Shown here piece by piece: positions 4,231 to 6,661 of a stretch of DNA of 6,661 nucleotides. The notes under the pieces are model-generated. The model searched no databases. It saw only the letters and a program-made list of their open reading frames with translations, and was not told where the DNA came from. Numbering within the stretch: the stretch's first letter is position 1; each line of letters starts with the position of its first letter. The translations under genes and the position numbers were made by a program. Source of the DNA: Sphingomonas sp. (GTDB taxonomy: Bacteria > Pseudomonadota > Alphaproteobacteria > Sphingomonadales > Sphingomonadaceae); NCBI GenBank assembly GCA_019247755.1, contig JAFBAM010000226.1, positions 1-6,661 of the forward strand, in the 5' to 3' direction.

Positions 4231-6258
4231 TCAGCGGAGGTCGGGCGGAATGGCCTCGCTTGTTATCATCGCGACGGCTTCAGCTAGGCTCATCATCTTC
4301 TGGTGCTCCTCGCTGCCGAGCCGTCGAAGCGCAACCGTGCCCTCCTCGGCCTCGCGCTTGCCGACGACCAGCAGCAGCGGAACCTTGGCGAGGCTGTGCT
4401 CGCGCACCTTGTAGTTGATCTTCTCGTTGCGAAGGTCGGTCTGCACGCGGATGCCGGCTGCCGATAGCTTGGCCGCGACTTCTTCCGCGTAACGGTCGGC
4501 GTCCGACACGATTGTCGCGACGACCGCCTGCACCGGCGCCAGCCAGAGCGGGAACTTGCCGGCATAATGCTCGATCAGCATGCCAATGAACCGCTCATAC
4601 GAACCGAAGATCGCGCGGTGGAACATCATCGGACGATGCTTCTGCCCGTCCTCGCCGACGTAGGTCGCGTCGAGCCGCTCGGGCAGGACGCGATCCGACT
4701 GAAGCGTGCCGACCTGCCAAGTGCGGCCGATCGCGTCGCGCAAGTGCCATTCGAGCTTCGGCGCATAGAAAGCGCCCTCGCCCGGGAGTTCCTCCCAACC
4801 GAATTCCTCGTTGGCCATGCCTGCGGCGACGACCGCCTCTCGGAGTTCGGCCTCGGCCTTGTCCCAGTCTTCGTCGCTGCCGAAGCGTTTGTCGGGGCGC
4901 AGCGCGAGCTTCACCGAATAATCCGAAAAGCCGAGGTCCTTATAGACCCGGTCAGCGAGCTCGCAGAACGCGCGCGCCTCGTCGACGATCTGGTCCTCGC
5001 GGCAGAAGATGTGCGCGTCGTCCTGCGTGAACTGGCGGACGCGCATCAGCCCGTGGAGAGCGCCATGCGGCTCGTTCCGATGGCAGCTGCCGTTCTCGTA
5101 GAAGCGGATCGGCAGTTCCTTGTAGCTCGTGATGCCCTGCTTGAAGACCAGGATGTGGCCCGGGCAGTTCATCGGCTTCAGCGCCATCAGGTCGGCGTCG
5201 CCTGACAGGATGGGCCGGTCGTCCTCCTCGCCGTCCTCCGGCGCGTGCGGGATCTCGTCCGGCACGACGAACATGTTCTCGCGATACTTGCCCCAGTGGC
5301 CGCTCTTCTCCCACTGCCTCGCGTCCATCAGCTGCGGGGTCTTGATCTCCTGGTAGCCAGCCTCGTCGATGCGACGGCGCATGTAGGCTTCCAGCGCGCG
5401 GTAGATGACGAAGCCGTTGGGGTGCCAGAATACGCTGCCGTGTGCTTCGGCCTGGAGGTGGAAGAGGTCCATCTCCTGCCCAATCTTGCGATGGTCGCGC
5501 TTGGCCGCTTCCTCGAGCCGGACGAGGTAAGCGTCGAGTTGTTTCTTGTTGAGCCAGGCCGTCCCGTAGATGCGCGAAAGCATCGGGTTCTTGGGATCGC
5601 CGCGCCAGTAGGCACCCGAGACACGCGTCAGCTTGAACGCCTGCGGGTCGAGCTTTCCCGTCGAGGCCAGGTGCGGGCCACGGCAGAGGTCGATCCAATC
5701 GGCCTCGCCATGCCCGGTCTTGTACATGGTGATCGGCTCGCCCTCGGGAAGCTCCATCACCCATTCGGCCTTGAAGGTCTCGCCATGGTCGAGGAAGAAC
5801 TGGCGGACACGGGCGCGGTCCCAGACCTCGCGCACAAGCGGCTTGTCGGCTGCAATGACGCGCCGCATTTCTTCCTCGATTGCCGGCAAGTCCTCTTCGG
5901 TGAAGGGACCGCGTTCAGGCGTCGGCGCGAAGTCGTAGTAAAAACCGTCTTCGGTGGCCGGACCGAACGTGATCTGCGTGCCGGGGAAGAGGTTCTGAAC
6001 GGCCTCGGCCAGGATGTGCGCAAAGTCGTGGCGGACGAGCTCGAGCGCGTCCTTCTCGTCTCGTGAAGTGATCAGGGCAAGCTTCGCGTCGCCCTCGAAA
6101 GGGCGCATGATGTCGCGGACCTCACCGTCCACTTTGGCGGCAAGCGCGGCCTTCGCCAGGCCCGGCCCGATCGCCGCGGCGACGTCGGACGGCGTCGATC
6201 CCTCGGGCATCCCCTTCACCGAGCCGTCGGGGAGCGCGATCTTGAACATCTTCGTCAT
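4231..6258 (-). CDS. thrS: Threonyl-tRNA synthetase
   Basis: This enzyme attaches threonine to tRNA-Thr in the cytoplasm and clears mischarged Ser-tRNA-Thr. From ATG at 6258 it has 675 residues, against 642 in E. coli. The domains run: TGS (about 1-65, FKIALPDGSV), editing domain with the HxxxH of RHDFAH (H77, H81) and LCRGPH (C192, H196), class II catalytic core, and anticodon-binding domain (about 565-675). The zinc ligands are present: C365 in KPMNCPGH, H416 in DDAHIF and H547 in FHRAI. Motif 2 (CHRNEPHGALHG) and motif 3 (RAIFGSYERF) are intact. An acidic insertion of about 19 residues relative to E. coli lies within 331-360. The start is uncertain: ATGs at 6306, 6270, 6258 and 6249 are in frame, and none has a strong ribosome-binding site. 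6258 or 6249 matches where family homology begins. infC follows on the same strand. Confidence 0.96.
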   Translation of the reverse strand: MTKMFKIALPDGSVKGMPEGSTPSDVAAAIGPGLAKAALAAKVDGEVRDIMRPFEGDAKLALITSRDEKDALELVRHDFAHILAEAVQNLFPGTQITFGPATEDGFYYDFAPTPERGPFTEEDLPAIEEEMRRVIAADKPLVREVWDRARVRQFFLDHGETFKAEWVMELPEGEPITMYKTGHGEADWIDLCRGPHLASTGKLDPQAFKLTRVSGAYWRGDPKNPMLSRIYGTAWLNKKQLDAYLVRLEEAAKRDHRKIGQEMDLFHLQAEAHGSVFWHPNGFVIYRALEAYMRRRIDEAGYQEIKTPQLMDARQWEKSGHWGKYRENMFVVPDEIPHAPEDGEEDDRPILSGDADLMALKPMNCPGHILVFKQGITSYKELPIRFYENGSCHRNEPHGALHGLMRVRQFTQDDAHIFCREDQIVDEARAFCELADRVYKDLGFSDYSVKLALRPDKRFGSDEDWDKAEAELREAVVAAGMANEEFGWEELPGEGAFYAPKLEWHLRDAIGRTWQVGTLQSDRVLPERLDATYVGEDGQKHRPMMFHRAIFGSYERFIGMLIEHYAGKFPLWLAPVQAVVATIVSDADRYAEEVAAKLSAAGIRVQTDLRNEKINYKVREHSLAKVPLLLVVGKREAEEGTVALRRLGSEEHQKMMSLAEAVAMITSEAIPPDLR

Positions 6259-6309
6259 GGCAAGCCGCATGTAGCGAGGGTACCGTCTCACCTCAACGGA
6301 GACCATAAT

Positions 6310-6353
6310 GCCAACCGTTGCCTGCCGGTTATCTGTCCGTTAAACGGCTTGGC
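6310..6353. promoter_or_regulatory. Imperfect inverted repeat between thrS and the divergent small ORFs
   Basis: On the plus strand GCCAACCGTT (6310-6319) pairs with AACGGCTTGGC (6343-6353): ten base pairs with one bulged C (6348) and a 23-nt loop. It lies in the divergent intergenic region, just upstream of the earliest possible thrS ATG and two bases before the AGGAGG of the first small ORF. It could be an operator for the divergent promoters, or a leader hairpin in thrS mRNA. ThrRS autoregulation through a structured leader is established in E. coli, but similarity to that operator cannot be claimed from this alone. Confidence 0.3.
6318..6346 (+). promoter_or_regulatory. Possible promoter for the small-ORF cluster
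   Basis: TTGCCT (6318-6323) is followed after 17 bases by TAAACG (6341-6346), a weak match to -35 and -10 boxes at ideal spacing. It would start transcription about 15 bases before the AGGAGG at 6356. The match to consensus is poor, and alphaproteobacterial promoters vary, so this is only a candidate. Confidence 0.2.
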
Positions 6354-6368
6354 ACAGGAGGCTATCTT

Positions 6369-6473
6369 ATGTTTGCGTGGCTGCTCAGGCGGTCGAAGGC
6401 CGAGCGTGAATTAGCGAAACAGGCCAATGATCAACGGCTTCAGGCAATGCTCAAGCCGAGTCGCCCCGCTTGA
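6369..6473 (+). CDS. Small hypothetical protein, 34 residues
   Basis: A 34-codon frame begins at ATG 6369 behind a perfect AGGAGG (6356-6361) with a 7-nt spacer, the best ribosome-binding site in the window, and ends with TGA at 6471-6473. The product starts MFAWLLRRSKAERELAKQAN and ends LKPSRPA: a short hydrophobic start, then a basic, probably helical segment rich in Arg, Lys, Glu and Gln. The hydrophobic part is too short for a membrane span but could touch the membrane. About 64% of third positions are G or C, only moderately supportive. It overlaps the next small frame by four bases (TTGA), a common arrangement for translational coupling. No family is recognised. The main support is the ribosome-binding site and the coupled chain that follows. 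Confidence 0.55.
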   Translation: MFAWLLRRSKAERELAKQANDQRLQAMLKPSRPA

Positions 6474-6574
6474 ACTTCATTCTCGGTTTTGCGTGGTGGC
6501 TGTTCGTGCTTGTCGCCGGCACTTGGGCCGTCGTTCACGAGAGCCGCCAAGTGCTCGGTCGAAAGAAGCGCTAG
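6470..6574 (+). CDS. Small predicted membrane protein, 34 residues
   Basis: A 34-codon frame from TTG 6470 to TAG 6572-6574. The start overlaps the previous stop in TTGA, and no other ATG, GTG or TTG start lies between it and the upstream in-frame TGA at 6428-6430. The product is a single membrane segment, FILGFAWWLFVLVAGTWAVV (residues 3-22), followed by a charged tail HESRQVLGRKKR, which by the positive-inside rule should face the cytoplasm. About 73% of third positions are G or C. There is no clear ribosome-binding site, so translation would depend on coupling to the upstream frame. The family is not recognised. It could be a chance frame, but a clean transmembrane segment with a basic tail and stop/start overlaps at both ends argue for a real small gene. 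Confidence 0.5.
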   Translation: MNFILGFAWWLFVLVAGTWAVVHESRQVLGRKKR

Positions 6575-6661
6575 TGGCCTCCGTTGCCGAGCGCGTGAGG
6601 CGTCGAGCGGACTGGTATCGCTCCCGCTTCCAGGTCAACAATCCCGTCGTTGGTAAGCTGG
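6574..6661 (+). CDS. Hypothetical protein, N-terminal fragment (runs off window)
   Basis: GTG at 6574 shares a base with the previous TAG (TAGTG) and opens a frame still open at the window end, 29 codons plus one base. A purine-rich GAAAGAAG (6561-6568) lies 5 nt upstream as a modest ribosome-binding site. The visible residues are mostly basic, with ERVRRRADWYRSRF followed by QVNNPVVGKL, and roughly four fifths of third positions are G or C, as expected of a coding frame here. The family is not recognised. An arginine-rich start before a later hydrophobic segment would suit a membrane protein with a cytoplasmic N-terminus, but that segment is not in view. It appears to be the third member of a coupled chain starting at 6369. 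Confidence 0.45.
   Translation, partial: MASVAERVRRRADWYRSRFQVNNPVVGKL

Noticed and set aside
4952..5764. A 270-codon minus-strand frame inside thrS in another frame.
   Set aside because: It lies wholly inside the ThrRS catalytic core, whose frame contains all motifs and zinc ligands. The alternative is Arg/Pro-rich noise.
5245..6066. A 273-codon plus-strand frame, and another at 4567-5205, opposite thrS.
   Set aside because: Both mirror conserved ThrRS codons on the other strand and show no family motif, so they are shadows.
6270..6300. AGGGTACCGTC upstream of thrS, slightly like the T-box consensus.
   Set aside because: It is on the strand opposite thrS, within possible thrS N-terminal codons, and T-box leaders are not expected in alphaproteobacteria.
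4231..6306. ThrRS starting at ATG 6306, giving 691 residues.
   Set aside because: The first 16 residues are Arg-rich and unlike the family, which begins close to FKIALPDG. There is no ribosome-binding site, so 6258 or 6249 is more likely.

Overview
This GC-rich window looks like a chromosomal segment of an alphaproteobacterium, most probably a sphingomonad. The basis is protein style: the form of the ThrRS and IF-3 sequences, a large TonB-dependent receptor of the kind this group carries in many copies, and codon use rich in G/C at third positions. No transposase, integrase, CRISPR array, rRNA or tRNA was seen, so it reads as core chromosome with one accessory-type gene.

Layout. The left edge (1-238, +) is the last 78 codons of glnD, the PII uridylyltransferase, ending in its C-terminal ACT domain. 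A stem-loop (243-270) lies in the 52-bp gap between it and a convergent gene for a 1040-residue TonB-dependent outer-membrane receptor (291-3413, -). Upstream of the receptor on the same strand are infC (translation initiation factor IF-3, 3565 to about 4113) and thrS (threonyl-tRNA synthetase, 4231 to about 6258). The order of transcription is therefore thrS, infC, receptor. Divergent from thrS, the right edge (6369-6661, +) holds a chain of very small overlapping reading frames, the first with a perfect AGGAGG ribosome-binding site; the third runs off the window.

How it fits together. thrS-infC is a widespread translation gene pair. The usual rpmI-rplT continuation is absent; a receptor gene follows after 151 bp. 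A hairpin overlapping the infC stop codon probably separates the two. The receptor's leader folds, on paper, into a strong hairpin whose 3' arm is the receptor's own Shine-Dalgarno sequence, which suggests control of translation.

Most interesting points: (1) the receptor's C-terminal tail beyond the last beta-strand, with runs of 15 and 10 prolines flanking a two-cysteine peptide; (2) the hairpin that masks the receptor's ribosome-binding site; (3) an apparent AUA start codon for infC; (4) the chain of tiny genes next to thrS. No complete new system is evident, and function beyond the known families is inference.
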